10,373 bases of DNA from an uncultured Caryophanales bacterium. GTDB taxonomy: Bacteria; Bacillota_I; Bacilli_A; RFN20; CAG-826. Shown here piece after piece: positions 1 to 5,782 of this stretch. The stretch spans positions 1 to 10,373 of the forward strand of contig CAMKAQ010000019.1 in assembly GCA_946410525.1 (NCBI GenBank), read 5' to 3'. Position 1 is the stretch's first letter; each line of letters starts with the position of its first letter. The notes under the pieces are model-generated. The model did no database searches. It was not told the DNA's origin and saw only the letters and a list, made by a program, of their open reading frames with translations. The position numbers and the translations under genes are program-made.

Positions 1-20
1 GTCCAATTTGAGATGCTCAT
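1..20 (-). CDS. Start of a minus-strand gene cut by the window edge
   Basis: Only the first six codons (MSISNW) and part of a seventh are inside the window, so the product cannot be named. The start is supported by a GAGAGG Shine-Dalgarno sequence about six bases before the ATG. A promoter-like motif at 42-68 is shared with the two lipoprotein genes at 147-1019 and 1104-2021. The six residues do not look like the Lys-rich, hydrophobic beginning of the two lipoproteins, so this need not be a third paralogue; it may simply share their control. The call rests on context more than on coding evidence. Confidence 0.5.
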
Positions 21-41
21 CTTTTACCTCTCACCCATATA

Positions 42-68
42 GACAACTAAGAAGGGTGAAAACGCTCA
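42..68 (-). promoter_or_regulatory. ECF-type promoter candidate for the gene at 1-20
   Basis: On the minus strand TGAGC (64-68) is followed after 18 bases by TGTC (42-45), then by TATAT and the Shine-Dalgarno sequence. The same layout precedes the genes starting at 1019 and 2021, and all three copies also share AAGATnnT just before the TGARC box. TGAAC...CGTC resembles promoters read by extracytoplasmic-function sigma factors. A sigma-A reading would need a spacer of about 22 bases, which is too long. This copy is the weakest of the three, with G for A in the upstream box. Confidence 0.45.
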
Positions 69-93
69 ATCATCTTTATTTTAGGGGAAACGA

Positions 94-125
94 AGAAAAA
101 AGAGGATTGCGATTGCAACCCTCTT
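94..125 (-). terminator. Rho-independent terminator of the lipoprotein gene 147-1019
   Basis: On the minus strand a stem pairs AGAGGGTTGC (115-124) with GCAATCCTCT (101-110), with one G-U pair and a four-base loop. It is followed by a run of T (94-100). It begins about 20 bases after the stop codon of the lipoprotein gene. Confidence 0.8.
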
Positions 126-146
126 TCACGTTAGCGGACCACTACG

Positions 147-1019
147 CTAATCGTGACCTGCGAGAGACTTCCATTGATCGGAGTTCATAATGGTGTCTCT
201 GATTTCAAATACAATCGGGAATAAGCCCTGTATTTCGTAAGAAGGATAATTAGAGTTTGGATCGATATCCGGAACATTGGTCATCTCAATCTCTTTGTCA
301 TCGAGAGTGATCTTAAAATCATTCATTCGAGAGGAGATGTCTTCAGAACCCTCATACGCATAGGTGTCATAGCAATAGATGGACATTTGCTTGGCCTTTT
401 CGTAAACTCTCTCGAGATTTGGGTACTCAAACGATGTGTAATACTCAGTAGGGATTACGCTTTCCCCATTTAAGGTGGTTAGGAAACCGCCATCTTTGCT
501 TTCGTAGTAATACTTGTAATCAGGGCCCCAGGCAAGCGAGAAGGTGAATTCCTCAAGAGGGACGGCGAGATGGCCGTATTTCCTTAAAGATGTGCCGTCG
601 ACCGTTTTGGCAACTTTCTTGATATCATCCTTTGAGACCTTTCCGTCTTCATAGGCTTTTTTGAGGGACCAGGCACCTTCCCCTTCGATCCAGGCGATCA
701 AGCTATAGGAAGGGTCAGGAAGGCTGCAAACGTAAGTGTTGGCGATGTAAAAATGCTCGACCACGCAGGCAGATGCAAGACCAGGGATGTCCAAATGAGC
801 GGCCATGACATGCACTTTCTCGTTATAAATGCCGAAGTAATGGTAAATGTGGTAATACTCAGCGTATTTTTTTGAACAATCTTTGCAGACCTTCTCAACT
901 TGCTCGGCGGTTAGGTAATTGCCATAGGCCTCATAGACGCGATGCTTGCTTAGGCCCGTGCAGGATGAGCAAATCATGCAGGCGAATAATAAGGCTAATA
1001 AGTGTTTCTTGTTCTTCAT
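147..1019 (-). CDS. Putative lipoprotein, tandem paralogue A
   Basis: A 290-residue protein of unknown function, probably secreted and lipid-anchored. It starts with a Lys-rich n-region (KNKK) and a short hydrophobic stretch. Two cysteines could be the lipidation site: C14 in LFAC, which fits the lipobox but leaves a short h-region, or C20 in ICSSC, which has an unusual Cys at -3. The mature part has no domain I recognise. It shares blocks in the same order with the next gene upstream (1104-2021): RVYEA near residue 27, an IEGEG segment, a FxFxLxWG segment and a YPNxExxxEK segment, so the two arose by duplication. The ATG is supported by GGGAGGT seven bases upstream. It has its own promoter-like motif and terminator, though read-through from the upstream paralogue is possible because no terminator separates them. 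Confidence 0.85.
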   Translation of the reverse strand: MKNKKHLLALLFACMICSSCTGLSKHRVYEAYGNYLTAEQVEKVCKDCSKKYAEYYHIYHYFGIYNEKVHVMAAHLDIPGLASACVVEHFYIANTYVCSLPDPSYSLIAWIEGEGAWSLKKAYEDGKVSKDDIKKVAKTVDGTSLRKYGHLAVPLEEFTFSLAWGPDYKYYYESKDGGFLTTLNGESVIPTEYYTSFEYPNLERVYEKAKQMSIYCYDTYAYEGSEDISSRMNDFKITLDDKEIEMTNVPDIDPNSNYPSYEIQGLFPIVFEIRDTIMNSDQWKSLAGHD

Positions 1020-1044
1020 GAATTTGACCTCCCTCTAACTATAA

Positions 1045-1071
1045 GACATCTGAGATAACAAAAAGTGTTCA
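1045..1071 (-). promoter_or_regulatory. ECF-type promoter candidate for paralogue A
   Basis: TGAAC (1067-1071) and TGTC (1045-1048) lie 18 bases apart on the minus strand, 25 bases before the ATG at 1019. The surrounding 1041-1098 is clearly similar to 2041-2097 upstream of paralogue B, sharing GGGATTTG, AAGATTTTTGAAC and a following T-rich stretch. The similarity spans non-coding sequence only, which argues for retained regulation or recent duplication. Confidence 0.5.
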
Positions 1072-1103
1072 AAAATCTTCAGCAAATCCCAATTATTTAC
1101 AAA

Positions 1104-2021
1104 TTACAAATAGTAGACTACATCATCTTCCGGGATGGTGATGGATTTCCACCCATCAGAACCTTCGACCGTTGTCTTGATCTCGTAGACGAGTTCCAAA
1201 AGCTTCTTGCACTGAGGAAGATAGTCATCGAAATTCCCTCCAAGGGTGATGCCCTCTATCTTGATGCTCATATCCCCAACAGCCAATTGGCAATAGTAGA
1301 CAGGGTTTTGGGCATAAGTCCTCCCATCCCAGGTCTGGTATGGGTTGAATCTCGAAGGATATGAACCCATATCCAAAGCCTTAATCTTCTCAAACAAACC
1401 TTCTATATTTGGGTAATAGAAAGTGGCGTCATAGACGTGTTTTCTCCCATATCTCTCGATGGTTCCGCTATCGCTCTGATAATGGTTATCAAAGCCATGT
1501 CCCCAATCCAAGGTGAAGCAGAAATCATCTAGCCCAATGTCGAGAGTTTTGTTCTCGCGGATGTGTAAGTGGTTCGCCTCCTCCATGATCGATTTCATGT
1601 TCTCGTCGGTGATGGTGCCTTTAATATAAAGATCCGTTAGGTCGAACGACCCTTTCCCTTCAATCCAAGCGTTCAAGTAGTATAGCTCGCTTGGGAAGTC
1701 GCAAATATAATAGCCGCAGCAAGAGGCGACGGTTTCTACTGCTGGGTATTCGTATCCGTCCCCCACTGCGTCGTATCTCACAATATTGACATGAACGTTT
1801 CCGAAATAGCCGAGTTCGCCATATTCCAGATAGATCCGGTCAGGCGTGCATCCGTTGCCGACTCTTGCGGCGAAAGTCTTGCAAATCTCCTTGACCTGGG
1901 TCGCACTATAAGGGCCAAAAGCCTCATAGACGCGTGTGCCAGATTCTTCATTGCATGGTCCAATGCATGAGCCCAAAGCAAGCGCGAACGTAGCGGTCAA
2001 AAGGAAGTTTGTCTTTTTCAT
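1104..2021 (-). CDS. Putative lipoprotein, tandem paralogue B
   Basis: A 305-residue predicted lipoprotein of unknown function. The signal peptide is standard: MKKTN, a hydrophobic core, and the lipobox LGSC with C19 as the lipidated residue. The mature part begins with a small Gly/Glu/Ser linker and then RVYEAFGPY, matching RVYEAYGNY of the neighbour at 147-1019. Further shared segments are IEGKGSFDL, FCFTLDWG, FYYPNIEGLFEK and a C-terminal EIKTTVEGSDGWKS (EIRDTIMNSDQWKS in the neighbour). Identity is confined to such blocks, so the duplication is not recent. The many Tyr, Trp and Cys residues suggest a folded extracellular domain. GAGGAG lies about nine bases before the ATG. Its stop is only 85 bases from the start of paralogue A with no terminator between them, so the two may be partly co-transcribed. 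Confidence 0.87.
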   Translation of the reverse strand: MKKTNFLLTATFALALGSCIGPCNEESGTRVYEAFGPYSATQVKEICKTFAARVGNGCTPDRIYLEYGELGYFGNVHVNIVRYDAVGDGYEYPAVETVASCCGYYICDFPSELYYLNAWIEGKGSFDLTDLYIKGTITDENMKSIMEEANHLHIRENKTLDIGLDDFCFTLDWGHGFDNHYQSDSGTIERYGRKHVYDATFYYPNIEGLFEKIKALDMGSYPSRFNPYQTWDGRTYAQNPVYYCQLAVGDMSIKIEGITLGGNFDDYLPQCKKLLELVYEIKTTVEGSDGWKSITIPEDDVVYYL

Positions 2022-2044
2022 GGTTCTTGTCTCCTCACTAATAG

Positions 2045-2070
2045 GACGTTTGAAAAGCGAAAAACGTTCA
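2045..2070 (-). promoter_or_regulatory. ECF-type promoter candidate for paralogue B
   Basis: TGAAC (2066-2070) and CGTC (2045-2048) are separated by 17 bases on the minus strand and lie 23 bases before the ATG at 2021. Of the three copies in the window this matches the TGAAC/CGTC type of ECF sigma promoter best. The segment also contains GGGATTTG and AAGATTTTTGAAC, shared with the copy upstream of paralogue A. Confidence 0.5.
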
Positions 2071-2134
2071 AAAATCTTTTACAAATCCCAGTTATTCTTT
2101 AAAAAGGGGCCACTTAGGGTCCTTTGGTTAAGAA

Positions 2135-2221
2135 TTAGAAGCCGATGTTTCCGAAATACTCGAGAATCGTTTGGTTGACCGTTTCAAGGTTCTTTGAAAT
2201 TGCCTTGGAGGCCGTTCCTTG
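2135..2221 (-). pseudogene. Possible 3' remnant of a lost gene
   Basis: A minus-strand frame ending at a TAA (2135-2137) is open for 45 codons, up to an in-frame stop at 2273-2275. Its last part reads like a natural protein end (ISKNLETVNQTILEYFGNIGF). No start codon with a Shine-Dalgarno sequence is present, and the upstream half overlaps the promoter of the plus-strand gene at 2318. An imperfect hairpin (2102-2124) followed by T on the minus strand lies just after the stop. It may be the decayed tail of a gene, or chance. It does not match the C-termini of the adjacent lipoproteins. Confidence 0.2.
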
Positions 2222-2250
2222 TTTACAAAGGAAAAAGCCACTTCTATAAT
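2222..2250 (+). promoter_or_regulatory. Strong sigma-A promoter of the Flg_new lipoprotein gene
   Basis: TTTACA (2222-2227) and a perfect TATAAT (2245-2250) are separated by exactly 17 bases. The predicted transcription start near 2257 gives a leader of about 60 bases before the ATG at 2318. This fits the strong codon bias of the gene. Confidence 0.85.
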
Positions 2251-2262
2251 TCAAGCATAAAC

Positions 2263-2278
2263 AATTAACGGGTTAATT
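2263..2278. promoter_or_regulatory. Inverted repeat just after the transcription start
   Basis: AATTAAC and GTTAATT (7-base perfect arms) are separated by GG, a few bases downstream of the predicted start of transcription. The place and symmetry fit a repressor operator; the short loop and AT-rich arms make a functional RNA hairpin unlikely. No regulator can be assigned. Confidence 0.35.
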
Positions 2279-2317
2279 TTATTTGTGCAAAAAAACTAAA
2301 CCCGGGAAAGAGAAATT

Positions 2318-3286
2318 ATGAAAAAGAAAATTCTTCTTGTGAGTCTTCTTACTGCCGGTATGCTTTTCTCCTGCAGTGAGCCAACTCCAACCACCAGCGA
2401 AAGCGGTTCCACCCCAGCTGCTAGTGTGAGTGCCCCAAAGAGCACCCCAAAGAGCTCCGCTTCAGCTGCTCCAAAGTACAAGGTCACCTTTGACCTCAAC
2501 TACACCGGAGCTCCAACTGCCACCAACAAAACCACTGGCAACGATGGCAAAGTTACTTTACCAGCCGATCCAGTGAAGGAAGACAGCGTTTTCCTTGGTT
2601 GGAACACCAAAGCCGATGGAACCGGCACTGCCGTCACCAAAGATAACGTCTACACCGCTGACACCACCGTCTATGCCAAGTGGCACCACCACCAGTATGG
2701 CGCCGCTGCCGAGCGTGCTGGCAGCCTCACCGCTGAACCATACGAGACTCCAAGCAAGAGCGCTTCTTCTACCTGCTCCGAGCTCGACAGCTGCGGCATG
2801 ACCAAGATCTCCTGGAGCGCCCTCAACATCATCGAAGCTGAGTCCGCCAAGTTCGACAAAGCCACCGATACCATCCGCTTCAATGGACCAGTCCACAAAG
2901 ACCAAGCCGAAGATGATTTAGGTTCACACCTCGTCTACGAGATCTATTCTCCAAAAGCCATCGCTAGCGCTTCCCTTTACATCACCGCTACCTGGCACAC
3001 CCAGGCCGCTACCTATTGGGCCAAGGAAGAAGGCGACACCGCTAAAGGCTATGAAAAGAACGAAGCCGGCGAGTGGTACCGTCCAGACTATCGTTGGGGC
3101 CTCAAAGTCAACGACACCGTTGCTGTCCTTAACGAAGCTGAGCACAAGAGCCCAGAGTCCGGTGAGACTTCCGAGCAGAAGATGCCAACTACCTTCGCTT
3201 TACAGCAAGGCATCAACAAGATCGATCTTTACACCTATGGTGGATATCGTGCCAAGATGACCGCCATGAAGATCCTCGGCAAATAA
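2318..3286 (+). CDS. Lipoprotein with an InlB-type (Flg_new) repeat
   Basis: A 322-residue predicted surface lipoprotein. Residues 1-18 are a lipoprotein signal peptide with lipobox LFSC and C19 as the anchor. Residues 20-52 are a Ser/Thr/Pro/Ala-rich linker, as in cell-surface proteins that span the envelope. Residues 53-122 form one Listeria-Bacteroides (InlB B/Flg_new) repeat, recognisable from VTFDLNY at the start, FLGWNTKADGTG in the middle and VYAKW at the end; such repeats act in adhesion or surface display. Residues 123-322 have no family I can name; they contain two Cys (153, 159) and beta-rich, aromatic segments that could be a carbohydrate-binding fold, which is a guess. The Shine-Dalgarno sequence is weak (GGGAAAGAG). 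Codon use is strongly biased, with CCA for every proline I read and mostly ACC for threonine, unlike the neighbouring lipoproteins and suggesting high expression. It is a single-gene unit. Confidence 0.92.
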   Translation: MKKKILLVSLLTAGMLFSCSEPTPTTSESGSTPAASVSAPKSTPKSSASAAPKYKVTFDLNYTGAPTATNKTTGNDGKVTLPADPVKEDSVFLGWNTKADGTGTAVTKDNVYTADTTVYAKWHHHQYGAAAERAGSLTAEPYETPSKSASSTCSELDSCGMTKISWSALNIIEAESAKFDKATDTIRFNGPVHKDQAEDDLGSHLVYEIYSPKAIASASLYITATWHTQAATYWAKEEGDTAKGYEKNEAGEWYRPDYRWGLKVNDTVAVLNEAEHKSPESGETSEQKMPTTFALQQGINKIDLYTYGGYRAKMTAMKILGK

Positions 3287-3305
3287 GCTAGCCAAATCTT
3301 GAATT

Positions 3306-3340
3306 AAGAACCTTGAGTTAACCTCAGGGTTCTTTTTTTA
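3306..3340 (+). terminator. Terminator of the Flg_new lipoprotein gene
   Basis: AAGAACCTTGAG and CTCAGGGTTCTT pair over about 12 bases (one G-U) around a TTAAC loop (3318-3322), followed by seven T (3333-3339). It begins about 20 bases after the stop. Confidence 0.93.
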
Positions 3341-3345
3341 CGCAC

Positions 3346-3374
3346 AAAAAAAGACTGACGATTGTGTCAGTCTT
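3346..3374 (-). terminator. Terminator of the GNAT gene, shared hairpin family copy 1
   Basis: A nine-base perfect stem, AAGACTGAC (3351-3359) with GTCAGTCTT (3366-3374), has a six-base loop and is followed on the minus strand by a run of seven T. It lies about 30 bases after the GNAT stop. The hairpin is nearly the same as those at 4658-4681 and 5841-5864. Confidence 0.88.
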
Positions 3375-3406
3375 AGTTCTGCCGAAATGACGCGAAGACC
3401 TCGATG

Positions 3407-3925
3407 CTAATCCTTTATTATCTTTTGGAATCTGAACATGCCATCCATTCCTTCCGGCATATCCTTATCTTTTAAGAATTTTGTGTAGAACTCCACGATA
3501 TGGAAACCTAGTTTGTTGACGTAGAAATGAATGTTTCGCTGCTCAAAATATGGAGTTACCGTTTCCCAGACTTTGACATCTGAGTGGATTCTCTCTATTT
3601 CTTTCCAGGCTGCTTGCCCTATTCCTTTGGAATGGTGGCTTGGGTCAACGAAGAAAATGTCGAGTTCGCCTTTCCCATCTTTGACGTTGATGATGATTCC
3701 ACCTACTTTTTTGTCTTCATCGAAAATCCGGTAAGCGATAGCACCTTCCTTATGGATTGAGCTATGGATGGTTTCTCTTGAGATTATCTCTCCTTCTTCT
3801 TCATATTGCTCTTCCATCTCACTTTGGGAGAAATACTGCTCTGCCCCGTATTTGAAAGCGTGCTGATTGTCTTTGATGAAACTCTCTTCATCTTCCGTCT
3901 TTAGTAACTCTAATCTCACTGACAT
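3407..3925 (-). CDS. GNAT-family N-acetyltransferase
   Basis: A 172-residue cytoplasmic protein of the GNAT superfamily, which moves an acetyl group from acetyl-CoA to an amine. The acetyl-CoA-binding motif A is visible at residues 90-112: FFVDPSHHSKGIGQAAWKEI, with the loop SKGIG corresponding to the usual Q/RxxGxG/A and the first Gln replaced by Ser. The C-terminal FYVNKLGFHIVEF (134-146) is the usual last strand with 'Y.k.GF'. Residues 22-60 are charged and Glu-rich and have no close parallel I can name. The substrate is unknown. AAGGAG lies eight bases before the ATG. The gene stands after a roughly 95-nt structured stretch with its own promoter and terminator (3946-4040), so it may be controlled by attenuation, or be read from that promoter by read-through. 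Confidence 0.9.
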   Translation of the reverse strand: MSVRLELLKTEDEESFIKDNQHAFKYGAEQYFSQSEMEEQYEEEGEIISRETIHSSIHKEGAIAYRIFDEDKKVGGIIINVKDGKGELDIFFVDPSHHSKGIGQAAWKEIERIHSDVKVWETVTPYFEQRNIHFYVNKLGFHIVEFYTKFLKDKDMPEGMDGMFRFQKIIKD

Positions 3926-3945
3926 TGTTTGACTCCTTGGGGCAA

Positions 3946-3968
3946 ATAAAAAGCCCGTTAAACGAGCT
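3946..3968 (-). terminator. Terminator between the candidate RNA and the GNAT gene
   Basis: On the minus strand AGCTCG (3963-3968) pairs with CGGGCT (3952-3957, one G-U), with loop TTTAA, followed by TTTTTATTT. The GGGC of its 3' arm can alternatively pair with GCCC just before the GNAT Shine-Dalgarno sequence, giving two competing folds. Confidence 0.7.
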
Positions 3969-4040
3969 CACTCGGCATCTTATCCAACAGGCGGCCGACA
4001 ATATGTCTCCCCTACGCTACGGCGTACAGTCCTCTGATGC
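3946..4040 (-). ncRNA. Candidate structured small RNA or attenuator leader
   Basis: The intergenic region between the two acetyltransferase genes can produce a roughly 95-nt minus-strand RNA. It has a promoter upstream (4047-4076), a predicted 5' end near 4040, and an intrinsic terminator at its 3' end. GCATC at the 5' end (4036-4040) pairs with GATGC (3975-3979) to close a junction holding two perfect hairpins: TACGC-CGTA-GCGTA (4013-4026) and GACA-TAT-TGTC (3997-4007). A GC-rich GGCCGCCTG segment follows the second hairpin. I do not recognise a known RNA family. It could be a free small RNA or a leader whose terminator controls the GNAT gene; the terminator ends just before that gene's Shine-Dalgarno sequence. 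Confidence 0.45.
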
Positions 4041-4046
4041 AACGCC

Positions 4047-4076
4047 ATTATAAAGGAATAAGAGAGAAGTTGTTAT
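4047..4076 (-). promoter_or_regulatory. Promoter for the candidate RNA / GNAT unit
   Basis: A perfect TATAAT (4047-4052) has ATAACA (4071-4076, four of six matches to TTGACA) 18 bases upstream. The -35 overlaps the stop codon of the hexapeptide acetyltransferase gene. The predicted start is near 4040. Confidence 0.6.
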
Positions 4077-4627
4077 ATCTCTTTGATGACTTTCGCAGGG
4101 TTTCCGCCTACGACAACATTATCAGGAACGTCTTTGGTTACCACTGCACCTGCTGCGACAACGCTATTCTCACCGATTGTCACACCTGGGCAGATGATCG
4201 CGCCTATGCATATCCAGGCGTTCTTTTTGATCGTGACTTTTTTGAAATAGAACTTATGGTGTCTTTCTTTGAGGTCGTGGTTGACGGTAGCGATTCTGAC
4301 GTCTGGACCAATGAGAGCCCCATCTTCGATTTCAATGATGCCCGCAGATAGAAGGGTGGCACCTTTATTGATCGTGATGTCTTTTCCGAGTTTGACGCGG
4401 CAGCCATTATCGCAATAGAAAGGAGAGACGATTGACACTGAGTCATCTATCTTTGTTTGGAAAAGCTCATCCAAGAGCCCTTTGTAATCGGGATCGGTTG
4501 GCTTTTTGTTAGAGATTTTTTGACTTAGGTCATGAGAACGGATTATTTCCTTAAGGCCATCCTCAAAATATGGCTCGTCATTACGGGCTTCACCGTATTT
4601 GTCTACTACTTCAAAAAAGCGATTCAT
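4073..4627 (-). CDS. Maltose/galactoside-type O-acetyltransferase
   Basis: A 184-residue left-handed beta-helix acetyltransferase, which moves acetyl from acetyl-CoA to a sugar hydroxyl or a related acceptor in the cytoplasm. Evidence: hexapeptide-repeat spacing from about residue 65 to 165 (IEIEDGALIGPDVRIA, VTIKKNAWICIGAIICPGVT, IGENSVVAAGAVVTKDV), the catalytic-type His117 in TVNHDL, the PFYCDNGC segment (69-76) typical of the maa/lacA/nodL group, and the closing GNPAKVIKEI. The N-terminal 50 residues stand where the Mac domain lies but match it weakly. I start at the ATG 4627 (MNRFF) rather than a TTG one codon upstream. No good Shine-Dalgarno sequence is visible, so the start and expression level are less sure. 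The true acceptor cannot be told from the sequence. Confidence 0.9.
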   Translation of the reverse strand: MNRFFEVVDKYGEARNDEPYFEDGLKEIIRSHDLSQKISNKKPTDPDYKGLLDELFQTKIDDSVSIVSPFYCDNGCRVKLGKDITINKGATLLSAGIIEIEDGALIGPDVRIATVNHDLKERHHKFYFKKVTIKKNAWICIGAIICPGVTIGENSVVAAGAVVTKDVPDNVVVGGNPAKVIKEI

Positions 4628-4650
4628 CAATATGATTTTACTTCGTTTTA

Positions 4651-4681
4651 TTTAGAAAGGACTGACAATCGTATCAGTCCT
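4651..4681 (-). terminator. Terminator of the dehydrogenase gene, shared hairpin family copy 2
   Basis: AGGACTGA (4658-4665) and TCAGTCCT (4674-4681) form a perfect eight-base stem with loop CAATCGTA (plus sense). On the minus strand it is followed by TTTCTAAAT, a poorer T-tract than the other two copies. It lies about 28 bases after the dehydrogenase stop. Confidence 0.7.
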
Positions 4682-4708
4682 AATTAAGCAAGAGAATCCC
4701 TTTATTTC

Positions 4709-5752
4709 TTAAAAGCACTTGTTCCCTCTGTTTTTATAGCATTCGCTTGGGTTGTTGCTCTTTTTGCAATGGTAGCAAAGCTCATTCTTTATTAAGGAAT
4801 CGCCGAAATACTCATTGAGGTTCATTATGGTTGTCTCCGCGATGTTATCAAGGGCTTCTTTGGTGAGATAGGCTTGATGGGAGGTGATGATGACGTTAGG
4901 CATCGTGATTAATAGCGATAAGACGTCATCCCCGATGATTTTGAAGGAATTGTCTTTATAGAAGAGATTCGCTTCTTCTTCATAGACATCAAGGCCAACC
5001 GCTCCGATCTTCTTTTCTTTTAAGCCTTCCAAAAGGGCTTTTGAGTCAATTAGCCCACCACGGGATGTATTGATGATCATGACCCCTTTTTTCATTTTCT
5101 TGATCGTGTTCTCATTGACCATATGATGGTTTTCTTGGCTAAGAGGGCAATGCAAAGAGATGATGTCGCTCTTTTCGTATATCTCATCTAGTGAGACATA
5201 ATTGAGTCCGCTATCCTTGATTGGGTATGGGTCATAGCAAATGACATTCATGTTGAAGCCTTTTGCGATGTCGATGAAGACCCTGCCGATCTTGCCAGTG
5301 CCGACAACACCGATCGTTTTGTTATTGAGGTCAAAACCTTTTAGCCCTTCGAGATTGAAATTGAAGTCTCTTGAGCGGATGTAGGCTTTGTGGATGTGAC
5401 GGTTGAGGGAAAGAATCAATGCAAATGCATGTTCTGCGATCGCGTGAGGAGAATAGGCTGGGACCCTAGCGATATGGATCTTGTGCTTATAGGCGCTTGC
5501 TAAATCAACGTTGTTATAGCCAGCGCACCTTAAGAAAACGCCATGAATGCCAAAAGATTCAAGTTGAGACAATACTTCATCATTAAGCTCATCGTTCACG
5601 AAGCAAATGACGGCGTCAGAACCTTTGGCTAATATTGCAGTATCTTTGGACAAACGGTCCTTGAAGTAGACGAAATCAAATTGTTCTTTGTATTTATCAA
5701 ATGACTCAATGTCATATTTTTTAGCGTCGAATATTGCGATTTTTTTACTCAT
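4709..5752 (-). CDS. D-lactate-dehydrogenase-like 2-hydroxyacid dehydrogenase
   Basis: A 347-residue NAD-dependent D-2-hydroxyacid dehydrogenase, probably reducing pyruvate to D-lactate to recycle NADH. The nucleotide-binding motif GTGKIG is at 151-156, with Asp174 (ICYDPYP) placed to favour NAD over NADP. The catalytic set is Arg231 (NTSRGGLID), Glu260 (DVYEEE) and His292 (SHQAYLT). RCAGYNNVD (75-83) and VPAYSPHAIAEHAFAL (97-112) are characteristic of the D-LDH branch. An unusual tail follows the fold: C326-x2-C329-x8-C338-x7-C346, ending at F347, which looks like a small metal-binding or redox knuckle. GAGGTGG before the ATG supports the start. It is a single-gene unit with an extended -10 promoter, a palindrome over that -10, and a terminator. 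Confidence 0.93.
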   Translation of the reverse strand: MSKKIAIFDAKKYDIESFDKYKEQFDFVYFKDRLSKDTAILAKGSDAVICFVNDELNDEVLSQLESFGIHGVFLRCAGYNNVDLASAYKHKIHIARVPAYSPHAIAEHAFALILSLNRHIHKAYIRSRDFNFNLEGLKGFDLNNKTIGVVGTGKIGRVFIDIAKGFNMNVICYDPYPIKDSGLNYVSLDEIYEKSDIISLHCPLSQENHHMVNENTIKKMKKGVMIINTSRGGLIDSKALLEGLKEKKIGAVGLDVYEEEANLFYKDNSFKIIGDDVLSLLITMPNVIITSHQAYLTKEALDNIAETTIMNLNEYFGDSLIKNELCYHCKKSNNPSECYKNRGNKCF

Positions 5753-5766
5753 AAAACCACCTCGAT

Positions 5767-5782
5767 TACAATTAACATTGTA
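5767..5782. promoter_or_regulatory. Palindrome over the -10 of the dehydrogenase gene
   Basis: TACAAT (5767-5772) and ATTGTA (5777-5782) are perfect inverted arms around TAAC. One arm is the gene's -10 box and the other covers the predicted transcription start, as expected of a repressor site. It is not the Rex consensus (TTGTGA..TCACAA), although the gene makes a redox-linked enzyme. Confidence 0.4.

Noticed and set aside
2558..2905. Antisense frame of 115 codons in the Flg_new lipoprotein gene
   Set aside because: It results from the strong codon bias of the sense gene; no Shine-Dalgarno sequence or promoter is present and the composition (Gly/Val/Ala) is not convincing.
3970..4040. ZTP (pfl) riboswitch
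   Set aside because: Segments resembling GACTG, GGGGA and CCGCCTG occur in the right order, but the P1 stem that should flank the first two could not be formed and the downstream GNAT gene is not a typical target. Kept only as an unassigned structured RNA.
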